60,195 nucleotides of DNA from Bacteroidota bacterium. Its GTDB lineage: Bacteria; Bacteroidota; Bacteroidia; Flavobacteriales_D; Crocinitomicaceae. The number at the start of each line of letters is the position of its first letter. Within the stretch, counting starts at the first letter, position 1. The stretch covers positions 1 to 60,195 of the forward strand of contig SBGX01000007.1 of the NCBI GenBank assembly GCA_006226425.1, read 5' to 3'. A model generated the notes under the pieces. It did no database searches and was not told the origin of the DNA. It saw only the letters and a program-made list of their open reading frames with translations. This document shows, one piece after another, positions 1 to 7,803 of this stretch. A program made the position numbers and the translations under genes.

Positions 1-41
1 ATGAGGAATTCATCGTCCAAACTTTCTAAAATCTGGTAGAC

Positions 42-73
42 CTTGCTTTTTTGAGTTGTATTGTATAGATTTG
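42..73 (+). promoter_or_regulatory. Putative Bacteroidota-type promoter for the small secreted protein gene
   Basis: A TAGATTTG box at 66-73 matches the Bacteroidota -7 consensus TAnnTTTG. A CTTG at 42-45 lies 20 bases upstream and fits a weak -33 element. The box is about 27 bases before the ATG at 100, a reasonable leader length. The match to the -7 consensus is seen; promoter activity is inferred. Confidence 0.5.
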
Positions 74-99
74 ATTGAAAACCAACTAATTATAATACG

Positions 100-438
100 A
101 TGAAAAAAATCTTTATGCTTTTTGCAGTCTGTCTTTTATTTGGAATAGGACAGACCTACGCTCAAAACGATCAGGCCTTTATTGGAAAGGCTAGAGGGGC
201 CCTGGGAGCCTGTCTTCAAAACTACAAAAGTGCGGATGGTTGGATTGTTGAAGCCAACGTCTATACAGTTGGAGCTTGTTTTGTGGATGGCTTTATTACA
301 GAAGTCACTTTTACGGCAAGACCAGAAACAGCTCCGTGTCCGGAAGGAGCATTTTGCCATCCTCCAGCACTTCCGATCATCATCGGACAGGTGCGCTTCG
401 GGTGCAATAACGAAGTCATCTCTTCTTACTGTCTGTAA
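100..438 (+). CDS. Small secreted cysteine-containing protein, function unknown
   Basis: A 112-residue protein that I do not recognise. It starts with a clear Sec signal peptide (basic MKK, a hydrophobic stretch to about residue 18, then TYAQ), so it is probably exported to the periplasm or outside. The mature part is short and has six cysteines (38, 60, 80, 86, 102, 111), an even number that suits three disulfide bonds. There is no lipobox, no transmembrane helix after the signal, and no catalytic motif. The gene stands alone, with a plausible promoter just upstream and a strong hairpin terminator right after it, so it is likely a monocistronic unit. A binding or inhibitor role is possible, but nothing in the sequence decides it. 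Confidence 0.75.
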   Translation: MKKIFMLFAVCLLFGIGQTYAQNDQAFIGKARGALGACLQNYKSADGWIVEANVYTVGACFVDGFITEVTFTARPETAPCPEGAFCHPPALPIIIGQVRFGCNNEVISSYCL

Positions 439-458
439 GTGGGAAATAAACAAAATTG

Positions 459-485
459 GAAAGGGGCCGAAGCCCCTTTCTTAAT
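459..485. terminator. Hairpin terminator between convergent genes
   Basis: A perfect 9-base stem (GAAAGGGGC at 459-467, GCCCCTTTC at 472-480) encloses a CGAA tetraloop and is followed by TTAATTT. It lies 20 bases after the stop at 438 and touches the stop codon of the small minus-strand gene at 481. It probably ends transcription from both sides. Confidence 0.8.
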
Positions 486-633
486 TTAATTCCAATAGGA
501 TTGTTTCCTTTCCGATTTTCGTTGTTTCCAGAGCCTTACTGTATTGCAAAAGCATTTTTAGCGTTCGATCAGAAGGACCGGAAAGTTCTTTGTTCCTTTT
601 TTCGGATTTTTTAGAGGGTAAGCATTTTAACAT
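481..633 (-). CDS. Small conserved-looking protein of 50 residues, function unknown
   Basis: A 50-residue reading frame starts at an ATG ending at 633 and stops at 481-483. It begins MLKCLPSKKSEKR and its second half contains PSDRTLKMLLQYSKAL followed by a short hydrophobic C terminus. That pattern (a Pro/Ser start, then a helix with LLQYSKAL, then an I/L-rich end) resembles a class of short cytoplasmic proteins I associate with Flavobacteriales genomes; this is recollection, not a search. It lies 54 bases downstream of the dipeptidase gene on the same strand and is followed by the hairpin at 459-485, so it may be the last gene of that unit. There is no signal peptide. Function unknown. Confidence 0.55.
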   Translation of the reverse strand: MLKCLPSKKSEKRNKELSGPSDRTLKMLLQYSKALETTKIGKETILLELN

Positions 634-687
634 AGGCAACTCATTGAATAAATAGATTTGTCTATAGTAACGTGACCACTTCTTTTT

Positions 688-1413
688 TTATTGCAAGATA
701 TTGTATTTTTTTTTAGCCGCCGCGCGAGAACAAGCGTTGAAGTGCCACCATTCGGTTGGAATATTATAGAAATACTGACTTCGCATGACCTCCCGGAGTA
801 GCTTTCGATTAGCTACCTGCTCTGAACTAAGTTCCCCTGTAGAAAGGTAATGAGCTTCCAAACGAGGGTAGGCAATTCTTCGAATATCATCATAACCTGC
901 CCCCATATCAAGTGGTTTTCCGGTACTATCAGCAATGGTCAGATCAATGGCAGCTCCATAGTTGTGAATACTTCCATTTGCCGGATTGGAAACAAACTTG
1001 ACGCGTTCGCGGACTGGAATGCTATCCAATGCATCCCACATTTGTTGTTGGACACCCAGAGGTCGGACACCGTCATAAACCAACAGAGACAGTCCTGGGT
1101 GTCGTTGCTTTAAGTAGCGTTGTACTTTCACCAGTCTTTTGGCCACATCTTCCTGTAAATACAATGAGTCAATATCAAAGTAGAGACGGCGTTTCATGAA
1201 ATTATCCTTCGTGGCATACTTTAATTCGACCTGAATCGAACTATCCAGGCGTTGAAGGTTGCATAAATTCTCCAGTCCCGGTCTTCGGGGAGGAAGTTGT
1301 TCGTCTTTGGATAAATGATCTGGCTTTTTTTGAGCTGATTTTTGAGGAGTAGCATCCCCAACTGAACGAGATTTTTCAGTGTCTTCCTGATGATTTTCCG
1401 AACAACTGTTCAA
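688..1413 (-). CDS. D-alanyl-D-alanine dipeptidase-like M15 peptidase (VanX/DdpX family), probable lipoprotein
   Basis: A zinc peptidase of family M15D. From the TTG at 1413 it has 241 residues, with the family signature SIHNYGAAIDL (His150 and Asp157 as metal ligands), EWWH (Glu221 catalytic, His224 third ligand) and YDGVRP (the VanX-type arginine). These enzymes cleave D-Ala-D-Ala in wall turnover or recycling; vancomycin resistance should not be assumed, since no vanH/vanA partner is present. The start is odd. The frame stays open upstream to 1503 and encodes a textbook lipoprotein signal (KQKTTILYFAIF then LNSC), but has no ATG, GTG or other TTG there. The real start may be an ATT at 1473. 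If so, the enzyme is anchored to a membrane. The aminotransferase gene diverges from here. Confidence 0.85.
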   Translation of the reverse strand: MNSCSENHQEDTEKSRSVGDATPQKSAQKKPDHLSKDEQLPPRRPGLENLCNLQRLDSSIQVELKYATKDNFMKRRLYFDIDSLYLQEDVAKRLVKVQRYLKQRHPGLSLLVYDGVRPLGVQQQMWDALDSIPVRERVKFVSNPANGSIHNYGAAIDLTIADSTGKPLDMGAGYDDIRRIAYPRLEAHYLSTGELSSEQVANRKLLREVMRSQYFYNIPTEWWHFNACSRAAAKKKYNILQ

Positions 1414-1513
1414 GGACAGTGCGAACAGAAAAATCGCGAAATAGAGTATTGTTGTTTTTTGCTTGGCTGGAATAACTAGAGTATTTACATTTGCAATGCA
1501 AAATTAAAAAATT

Positions 1514-2719
1514 ATGCCAAAGCTTTCTGTTAAGGCCCTTGAGATGCCTGCCTCTCCGATCCGGAAATTGGTTCCCTTTGCGGAACAAGCAAAAAAAGAA
1601 GGAAAAAAAGTTTTCCACCTGAATATCGGTCAACCCGACATTCAAACTCCGGATAGCGCTTTGGAGGCTGTTCATCACTTGGACCGAACGGTGATTGAGT
1701 ATAGTCACTCAGCCGGTTTTGATTCTTATCGGGAGAAGTTATCTGCCAGCTACAAAAAGTCAGGCTTACCAGTTAACAAAGAAGACATTATTATTACGAC
1801 TGGAGGATCAGAAGCTTTGATCTTTGGATTTATGACTACTTGTGATCCGGGTGACGAAGTGATTATTCCTGAACCTTTTTACGCCAATTACAATGGTTTC
1901 GCGGTGATGGCAGGACTCAAGGTTGTGCCTGTTCCTTCTAAAATCGAAAATGGTTTTGCCCTTCCTCCCGTGGAGGAGTTTGAAAAACGAATCACCGAAA
2001 AAACGAAAGCAATTGTTATCTGTAATCCTGGAAATCCGACTGGATACCTATACAGTAGGGAGGAACTCGAAAAACTTAGGGACATTGTTCGGAAGCACGA
2101 TCTTTTCCTCTTTGCAGATGAAGTATACCGGGAATTCTGCTACGATGGAGCCAAGCCTTTCTCTGTATTGAACCTAAGCGGGATTGAAGATCAGGTGATT
2201 ATGATTGATTCGGTCTCTAAGAGATATTCGATGTGTGGCGCCCGAATCGGAGCACTGGTTTCCAAAAACAAAAAGGTGATGGAAGCTGCCCTGAAATTTG
2301 GTCAGGCAAGGCTGTCTCCACCAACAATCGATCAAATTGCCTCAGAAGCAGCTCTTAATACCCCAGAGAGTTATTTTGACGAAGTCGTTTCTGAGTATGT
2401 GGAGCGTAGAAATATTTTGGTAGAGGGCTTGAATGAGATTCCTGGAGTATTTTGTCCCAAACCAAAGGGTGCTTTCTACTGTGTTGCCAAATTTCCGGTA
2501 GATGATGCTGAAAAATTCTGTCAGTGGTTGCTGGAGGATTTCTCGTATAAAAATCAAACGGTGATGATGGCACCAGCCAACGGATTTTATTCTTCTCCTG
2601 GAGCCGGAAAACAAGAGGCTCGTCTGGCGTACGTGCTTAATAAAGAAGCTTTGAAGGAATCTGTTAACTGTATTCGTGAAGCTCTGAAAGTGTATCCAGG
2701 GCGGATTGACGCAAATTAG
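1514..2719 (+). CDS. Pyridoxal-phosphate class I aminotransferase (aspartate aminotransferase-like)
   Basis: A 401-residue fold-type I aminotransferase. It transfers an amino group from an amino acid to a 2-oxo acid, using pyridoxal phosphate bound to Lys236 in SVSKRYSMCGARIG. Other family marks are TTGGSEAL (phosphate binding), NPGNPTG at 171-177 and the cofactor-ring aspartate in ADEVYREF (Asp202). Length and motif order are normal for the aspartate/aromatic aminotransferases of the I-gamma type, but the amino-acid specificity cannot be told from sequence alone. It is cytoplasmic and has no signal peptide. The gene is divergent from the dipeptidase (about 100 bases between starts, or about 40 if the dipeptidase starts at 1473), and its stop overlaps the stop of the next, convergent gene by 4 bases. 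Confidence 0.93.
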   Translation: MPKLSVKALEMPASPIRKLVPFAEQAKKEGKKVFHLNIGQPDIQTPDSALEAVHHLDRTVIEYSHSAGFDSYREKLSASYKKSGLPVNKEDIIITTGGSEALIFGFMTTCDPGDEVIIPEPFYANYNGFAVMAGLKVVPVPSKIENGFALPPVEEFEKRITEKTKAIVICNPGNPTGYLYSREELEKLRDIVRKHDLFLFADEVYREFCYDGAKPFSVLNLSGIEDQVIMIDSVSKRYSMCGARIGALVSKNKKVMEAALKFGQARLSPPTIDQIASEAALNTPESYFDEVVSEYVERRNILVEGLNEIPGVFCPKPKGAFYCVAKFPVDDAEKFCQWLLEDFSYKNQTVMMAPANGFYSSPGAGKQEARLAYVLNKEALKESVNCIREALKVYPGRIDAN

Positions 2720-4041
2720 AAGCGGAAATTCCCTTCCTCATACTGGATCAGTAAGCCCTGAAATTCTTCATCAGAAACTTTGAGGATTTCTGATTTTCCA
2801 TCCGGAGCAACAGTTCCTGGTGTTCCGGGATTTCCGTCAGCCCCATCTTTCACCGAAAGAATTTTCCCCAGTAACTTGCTCTCTGTATGATCTCCGCGTC
2901 CACCTTTACCTGCAGTTCCCGCAAATCCAGCTGTCCCAGCGTGATTAAAAACGGTGACAACCTGATTAAAACGTTCGTATGAGGGTTCGTGAAAATAAAC
3001 GTATATATCACCGCCTCTCCCAGCGTTTCCACCACTCCCGGCATGCCCTCCTTTTCCTCCTTTGGGCGACTCAATATCATTTTCCTTGTCAATTTGACCA
3101 TCTCCACCAATCCCTCCTGAACCTCCGTTTCCACCATTTCCACCAATAGCTTCAATCACAATGTTTGGATTTCTGGCGTCCAGAACATCATAAAATTGAT
3201 GTCCATTTTTCAGGATTCCCCGGAGTAGGAGGTAACTCATGTCGTTGACCGATACTTCGTAGATAAGGAGTTTGCAGGAAGCGGCATCCTCTCCATTTGT
3301 TCCTGATGTGGCGTTTGTGGCATCTCCGGAGGGGGAACTTCCATTTTTACCATTGACACCATCGCTTCCGTGATCTCCATTGAAATTAAAGTTATTCGAC
3401 GAGGGATAAGCCAGAAAAAGCTGCTTTTCACAGAGAATTTCTGAGTCTGATTTACGTTGAATCACGAATTTCGGTGCCTGATCTGCAATGGGGTCTTTTA
3501 ATCGGGGAGTCAGTTGATAAGAATTTCCCTCTACGGCATGTCCTCCAATGTTGACCTGAAAAGGTAACCAATTCATGAAGCAATCAGATGACTTTAATCG
3601 TCTGCCATTGGAAAACTCCAGCTCGAACGTTGTATTATTGGAACGATTTGCAATCAGTTGCTCCGTTTGAAAATGTATCTGACGGATGTATGGAAGTTTA
3701 AATCGAATCGTCTTTTGAATTCCCGACTTGGGTTCTCGCACGATAATTTCACATTCATTCGCTCCTCGATGAGCATCATACATTTTATAACTCGCAATTC
3801 CTTTATCTATGTTTCGTAAACCTTGAAAATCAACTTCCAGCTTATTCCAATCTCGTTTACTACTTGTTTTGTTAATGGTCACTTGCTTGCCTCTTTTTTT
3901 GACCAGGGTGACTTCCAAATAAAAACGATCAGTTTTTCCAAGCTGGCTGGAATCAACATGCACAAAGAGATCGCGGTATTTTTGTCCAAAAAGGGTAGGG
4001 GACAATAGTAGAAAGCTGATGATCGCAAGTTTATGTGTCAT
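2716..4041 (-). CDS. Secreted glycine-rich protein with collagen-like tracts, function unknown
   Basis: A 441-residue exported protein with a signal peptide (MTHKLAIISFLLLSPTLFGQ). The first half (about 20-220) looks beta-rich and globular and I do not recognise it. The second half has two glycine-rich tracts with G-x-x spacing: one near residues 225-250 (GDHGSDGVNGKNG) and a longer one near 300-420 with GGNGGNGGSGGIGGDG and GTAGFAGTAGKGGRG. Such tracts can form polyglycine II or collagen-like helices on the cell surface. Its start lies 4 bases after the stop of the TPR/SpoIIE phosphatase, so the two are very likely co-transcribed, which may link a signalling phosphatase to a surface protein. 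No sorting domain is seen at the C terminus. Function unknown. Confidence 0.8.
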   Translation of the reverse strand: MTHKLAIISFLLLSPTLFGQKYRDLFVHVDSSQLGKTDRFYLEVTLVKKRGKQVTINKTSSKRDWNKLEVDFQGLRNIDKGIASYKMYDAHRGANECEIIVREPKSGIQKTIRFKLPYIRQIHFQTEQLIANRSNNTTFELEFSNGRRLKSSDCFMNWLPFQVNIGGHAVEGNSYQLTPRLKDPIADQAPKFVIQRKSDSEILCEKQLFLAYPSSNNFNFNGDHGSDGVNGKNGSSPSGDATNATSGTNGEDAASCKLLIYEVSVNDMSYLLLRGILKNGHQFYDVLDARNPNIVIEAIGGNGGNGGSGGIGGDGQIDKENDIESPKGGKGGHAGSGGNAGRGGDIYVYFHEPSYERFNQVVTVFNHAGTAGFAGTAGKGGRGDHTESKLLGKILSVKDGADGNPGTPGTVAPDGKSEILKVSDEEFQGLLIQYEEGNFRF

Positions 4042-4045
4042 GGTC

Positions 4046-6046
4046 TTATATTTTGATCCCGATGATTAATACATCATCGATTTGCTCCAGATTCCCTTTC
4101 CAGTTTTTGAAGCGTTTCTCCAACTCTTGATGTTGATTGTCTAATTCCATGCCAGAAATATCTAGAAAGGTATCACGCAACTGACGATATTTGAATTTCT
4201 TTCCGCCCGGCCCTCCAAATTGATCCGCATATCCATCCGTAAACAAGTAGAGCATATCTCCTTCTTTCAGGGGAATTGTATTCGAATCGAACTGTTGTTT
4301 TTGTCCATCCATGTAATACCCCACGGGAAATTTATTCGCTTTGTGAACAATAACTTCTCCCTCGCGGATCAGGTATAGCGGATTATTCGCTCCGGAATAT
4401 TGAACAGTTTTATGCTTGCGATCGAGAGCGATCAGGTTAATATCCATTCCATCTTTCAGGTGACCGGAACTCTTCCCTCGATTCAGACTTTCGTATAGTC
4501 CTTCGTTGACATCATCCAGAATCAAAGCCGTATCTCTTAATCCATTCTCTTTCACAGCTTTATTGAGCAGGTTATAGTTCACGATGGACACCAAAGCGCC
4601 CGGCACACCGTGTCCTGTACAGTCTGCGGCAGCCACGTAAACCTTCTGATCAGCAGATTCAATCCAATAAAAATCACCGCTTAGGATATCTTTAGGACAA
4701 TAGAAAACAAAAGAATTGGGTAGATGATTTTCCCAAATACTCTGCTGGGGGAGTATTGCCCGCTGAATTCGTTCTGCATATTGAATGCTATCCTTAATGT
4801 CTTTATTTTGCTCAGCAACCAGGCTGCTTTTTTCTTCGATGATCTGATTTTTAGAAGCTAATTCCCGGTTGGTCCGACTTTGTTGACGGTAGTTTCGGAA
4901 GATCATGAAGAGAACGAGCAGTACGAGTCCCAGACCAGCCAGTGCAAAGTAGATTGACTGCTGTTTTTTTTCCAGATCCTTGGCTAAAAGTTTGTTTTTT
5001 TGTTCTTTTTTCTCTGATTCATACTTGATCGATAAATCCTGGATCAGTCTTTTCGTCTCCTGATCAAAAATGGAATCTCTCAATGAAACATATTTCATCA
5101 TGTGCTCATTTGATTTTTCAAATAGCTTCAAATGTTGATAACTGATGGCAATGTTATAACTTACATCAGCCACTGATTGCCAGTCTTCCGTTTTTTCGAA
5201 AAGGTGGAGAGCCTCACTGAGATTCTTTGCGGCGGCTTCATATTCATTGGTTTCATTCTGCAGGTTCCCAATGTTATTATAAGCAATAGCGAGTGATTCC
5301 AAATCATCGGGAGTATACTTCATCACTGCCTGCTTCGATTGCTCATAGCTTCGGATGGCCTTTGTCAGATGTCCCTGATACTGATAGCAAATCGCAATTC
5401 CGTTGTAGATGTATGGAAAGAAATCACTGAGTCCTTCTTTTTCAAGTCGTCGCTCCACATAGCGGTAGTTGCTCAACGCCATCTGGGTTTGATCCTGTTC
5501 CAGGTAGTAATTGGCCAGATTGATATGTGCCAGGATGTACGAATTGTCACCGGGAATTCGCTTATAGGACGCAATGGCTTCTCGTTGATACTTGATCGCC
5601 TGTTCGTAACTATCAGTTTCCTTGTGAATCTTGGCTAATTGTTCTTTAGCCCTTCCTTCATAATCGTAACGCTCATTGCCGTTTAATTGCTTTGTTCTTT
5701 TTAGAAGTTTAAACGAATAATCGGTGGCGTGTTTAAAGTCCGATTGCTCAATATAGATGACCGCTAGACTTGAATAAACGTGATGAAGTCTATGTCCTGT
5801 TTTCTGAGCACTCTTCTCTGCTAAAAGTCCTATTTCAATGGCCTGATCCGGCTTTGAATCTGAAATTTCTTGGATTACTTCCAAACAGCGATTGACTCTT
5901 GCTGTATCGTTTTGAATTCCCTGAATTTCGCTTAGATAAACATTCTTTTTCTGCTGACCAAAAGCTATTTTCGTGAGACCAAGCGTAAAAAAAAGTACCA
6001 ATACCAACGCTGCTTTCACAAAAAATTGCCTTATTTTAGGGTTCAA
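4046..6046 (-). CDS. TPR-repeat membrane protein with SpoIIE/RsbU-type serine phosphatase domain
   Basis: A 666-residue signal transducer. Order of parts: signal peptide (about 1-30, ending AFGQ); TPR repeats to about 330, including DNSYILAHINLANYYLEQ and YNNIGNLQNETNEYEAA; one transmembrane helix (IYFALAGLGLVLLVLFMIF); a coiled coil; then a PP2C-like SpoIIE phosphatase from about 420 with GDFYWIE, AAADCTGHGVPGALVS and LFTDGYADQFGG, which hold the metal-binding aspartates. The TPR part would be periplasmic and the phosphatase cytoplasmic. Relatives dephosphorylate anti-sigma-factor antagonists in partner-switching pathways; no partner gene is nearby. A paralogue with the same architecture is at 31046-32992. 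It forms an operon with the glycine-rich protein gene, and its start is only 17 bases from the divergent start at 6064. Confidence 0.92.
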   Translation of the reverse strand: MNPKIRQFFVKAALVLVLFFTLGLTKIAFGQQKKNVYLSEIQGIQNDTARVNRCLEVIQEISDSKPDQAIEIGLLAEKSAQKTGHRLHHVYSSLAVIYIEQSDFKHATDYSFKLLKRTKQLNGNERYDYEGRAKEQLAKIHKETDSYEQAIKYQREAIASYKRIPGDNSYILAHINLANYYLEQDQTQMALSNYRYVERRLEKEGLSDFFPYIYNGIAICYQYQGHLTKAIRSYEQSKQAVMKYTPDDLESLAIAYNNIGNLQNETNEYEAAAKNLSEALHLFEKTEDWQSVADVSYNIAISYQHLKLFEKSNEHMMKYVSLRDSIFDQETKRLIQDLSIKYESEKKEQKNKLLAKDLEKKQQSIYFALAGLGLVLLVLFMIFRNYRQQSRTNRELASKNQIIEEKSSLVAEQNKDIKDSIQYAERIQRAILPQQSIWENHLPNSFVFYCPKDILSGDFYWIESADQKVYVAAADCTGHGVPGALVSIVNYNLLNKAVKENGLRDTALILDDVNEGLYESLNRGKSSGHLKDGMDINLIALDRKHKTVQYSGANNPLYLIREGEVIVHKANKFPVGYYMDGQKQQFDSNTIPLKEGDMLYLFTDGYADQFGGPGGKKFKYRQLRDTFLDISGMELDNQHQELEKRFKNWKGNLEQIDDVLIIGIKI

Positions 6047-6063
6047 ACGTAAATATATAAAAA

Positions 6064-6282
6064 ATGTCAGTAGTAGAAACCGAAAGAACAGGCGTGATCA
6101 CTGAGTTTTATGATGCAGATGCCGGTATGATTAGAGAAGATGGTACAGGTGTTGATTATGAATTCGTTCAGCATGGAGCTCAGGTTGACTTTTTCAATGG
6201 TGAAGATGTGATTTTTATCACAATTACGACCCCAAAAGGGAAGATCATTACCAAAGAAGTCTTGAAAAAAGGACATAACTAA
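6064..6282 (+). CDS. Small cold-shock-domain-like (OB-fold) protein
   Basis: A 72-residue cytoplasmic protein whose strand pattern resembles the cold-shock domain: TGVITEFYDADAGMIREDG in place of the usual GTVKWFN...GFGFI segment, then DYEFVQHGAQVDF, DVIFITITTPKG and KEVLK. Cold-shock proteins bind single-stranded RNA or DNA. The aromatic RNP1 residues (GFGFI) are missing here and replaced by AGMIRE, so nucleic-acid binding is uncertain. Its start is only 17 bases from the divergent phosphatase start, so each promoter must lie in the other gene or its leader. A hairpin terminator follows at 6306-6339. The fold assignment is an inference from pattern. Confidence 0.7.
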   Translation: MSVVETERTGVITEFYDADAGMIREDGTGVDYEFVQHGAQVDFFNGEDVIFITITTPKGKIITKEVLKKGHN

Positions 6283-6305
6283 GAACCTGAAACGCGAAAA
6301 AAATG

Positions 6306-6339
6306 AAAGCCATCAGTCATTCTTGATTGATGGCTTTTT
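6306..6339 (+). terminator. Rho-independent terminator after the cold-shock-like gene
   Basis: A perfect 10-base stem (AAAGCCATCA at 6306-6315, TGATGGCTTT at 6328-6337) is followed by further T residues. It lies 23 bases after the stop at 6282 and just before the ATG at 6346, so the next gene probably depends on its own promoter or on read-through. Confidence 0.8.
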
Positions 6340-6345
6340 ATTGGT

Positions 6346-6822
6346 ATGGAAACAGCAAAAGAATTAGCAGATCGATTCAGAGAAGTTTTTCTCCATGGTA
6401 CCTGGATTGCAAACACCAATTATCAGGACCAGCTGAATAAAGTGAACAGGGTAGAGGCGATCAAATCCCTTGATAATCTTAATTCCATTGCGGCACTGAC
6501 TTTTCATATTCATTATTATCTGGAAGGAGTCTTTCAGGTACTGGAGGGTGGACCACTTAGTATCCGGGATCAATATAGTTTTGACATGCCCCCGCTCCAA
6601 ACAGAAGAAGATTGGGAAAAACTCAGACAAAAATTGCTTGTCCAGGCCGAAAAAATAGCCTCCCGGATCGAAATGCTTTCCCAGCCAGAATTAGAACAAG
6701 TCTTTGTCGATCCGAAATACGGTTCTTATCGGAGGAACCTGGAAGCCCTCATTGAACATGCTTATTATCATTTGGGTCAAATCAGTCTGATCAGGAAATT
6801 GCTAAAGGAAAGATCAGCCTAG
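6346..6822 (+). CDS. DinB-like / DUF1572-type four-helix protein
   Basis: A 158-residue, mostly helical protein. It resembles the DinB superfamily of four-helix bundles, which often carry a metal held by three histidines. Candidate ligands are His54 or His56 in ALTFHIHYYLEG, and His138 and His142 in IEHAYYHLGQISLIR. Related families include bacillithiol-type thiol transferases and stress-induced proteins of unknown role. There is no signal peptide. The ATG is 6 bases after the T-run of the preceding terminator, so the leader must be very short. The stop is one base from the end of the convergent B12-operon gene. The specific activity is unknown. Confidence 0.75.
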   Translation: METAKELADRFREVFLHGTWIANTNYQDQLNKVNRVEAIKSLDNLNSIAALTFHIHYYLEGVFQVLEGGPLSIRDQYSFDMPPLQTEEDWEKLRQKLLVQAEKIASRIEMLSQPELEQVFVDPKYGSYRRNLEALIEHAYYHLGQISLIRKLLKERSA

Positions 6823-6823
6823 A

Positions 6824-7801
6824 TCAGTGACTTTTTTTTGTCAAATGCAAGGACTCCGTTCTTCCAGATGGCCAGGTGACCTGAAATAAATAACTTCCGG
6901 GCAACAGAAAATTCAGTCCTAACACTTTTTCTGTTCGAATTACTCCCTGATGAACCAATTTTCCTGTCAGGGTATAAATCTGATAGCTTGTCCCTGAAGG
7001 AAAGTCCAAATGAACAAGATCTTGAAATGGGTTGGGCCAAATCGATTGCTTCAGATGGATTTCTTTCAGTCCGGCGCTTTTTTGATGGATCACCCCAATG
7101 GCATCCAAATCAAATCCTCCTGATGGAAAAAGGGTAGGATAGGGATCATTGATGATGTTTCCATGTTGATCTTTTGAGGCATACACCGAATCAAGACTTC
7201 CGATTACATCGACAATGCGAATGTAATTAATCTGTTGACGATCAACGGAATCAGAATCGGGTAGTTCAGCCAAATCGAAGGGGGTTCCATATCCCTGGCG
7301 GTATTTCCCGGCCAGATTGTGCACATAAGCACAGTTACTGTATTCAAAAGGTCCCATTTGATGATCCAATGGAATTTCCGAAGTCGCGGGAAAACGTTGA
7401 AAATGGATTCCATCTGTGCTCACTTCAACAAAGGCTAATTCAAGGTAATGATCGGCAAAACCGTTCTCAAAAACAGCGAAATCCGGACCGGGACCGTCAT
7501 AAATAGGCGACAAAAACTGTAGAACAGCATAGCCACTGTCCCCAAGGGAAACGACATCAATCGTATTTCCTTCAGCAGGTCCCAGGGCATTCTCTGCCAC
7601 ACCAAAATCGACCATGCCGGAATCGGGCACAGCAATGTCTGCATAACCACGATACAACTCAATGGAATTGGCCCATCCAACAAAAACGCTGCTATCCTTA
7701 TGAATTGCTATACTTCCTTCCTGGCCAGGCTCAGGAGCAAAGGATTGTGCTTCGGCTAGAAGGGAAGTCAAGGTCAACATGCTCAGTAAAAATGATCTCA
7801 T
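6824..7801 (-). CDS. Secreted protein with type IX sorting domain, last gene of the B12 operon
   Basis: A 325-residue exported protein with a signal peptide (MRSFLLSMLTLTSLLAEAQ). The beta-rich central domain includes GPGPDFAVFENGF, LELAFVEVSTDG and SGGFDLDAIGVIHQK, a type often annotated only as cell surface protein and, in my recollection, found in Bacteroidota B12 loci. The C-terminal 75 residues form a Por-type sorting domain (SIWPNPFQDLVHLDF, TLTGKLVHQG, LPGSYLFQV), so it should pass through the type IX system to the surface. It starts 2 bases after the BtuG-like gene, making it the fourth gene of the riboswitch-led operon. A role in capturing cobalamin or a B12-binding partner is inferred only from position. 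Confidence 0.85.
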   Translation of the reverse strand: MRSFLLSMLTLTSLLAEAQSFAPEPGQEGSIAIHKDSSVFVGWANSIELYRGYADIAVPDSGMVDFGVAENALGPAEGNTIDVVSLGDSGYAVLQFLSPIYDGPGPDFAVFENGFADHYLELAFVEVSTDGIHFQRFPATSEIPLDHQMGPFEYSNCAYVHNLAGKYRQGYGTPFDLAELPDSDSVDRQQINYIRIVDVIGSLDSVYASKDQHGNIINDPYPTLFPSGGFDLDAIGVIHQKSAGLKEIHLKQSIWPNPFQDLVHLDFPSGTSYQIYTLTGKLVHQGVIRTEKVLGLNFLLPGSYLFQVTWPSGRTESLHLTKKSH

Positions 7802-7803
7802 AT

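Noticed and set aside
1-85. Open frame on the minus strand at the left edge (reading TTQKSKVYQILESLDDEFL)
   Set aside because: It looks protein-like but has no usable start codon within the window, and a stop lies just upstream. It also overlaps the promoter of the gene at 100. Not enough to call a partial gene.
1376-1708. Minus-strand frame of 110 residues overlapping the aminotransferase start
   Set aside because: It lies across two well-supported genes, has no family resemblance and no ribosome-binding site.
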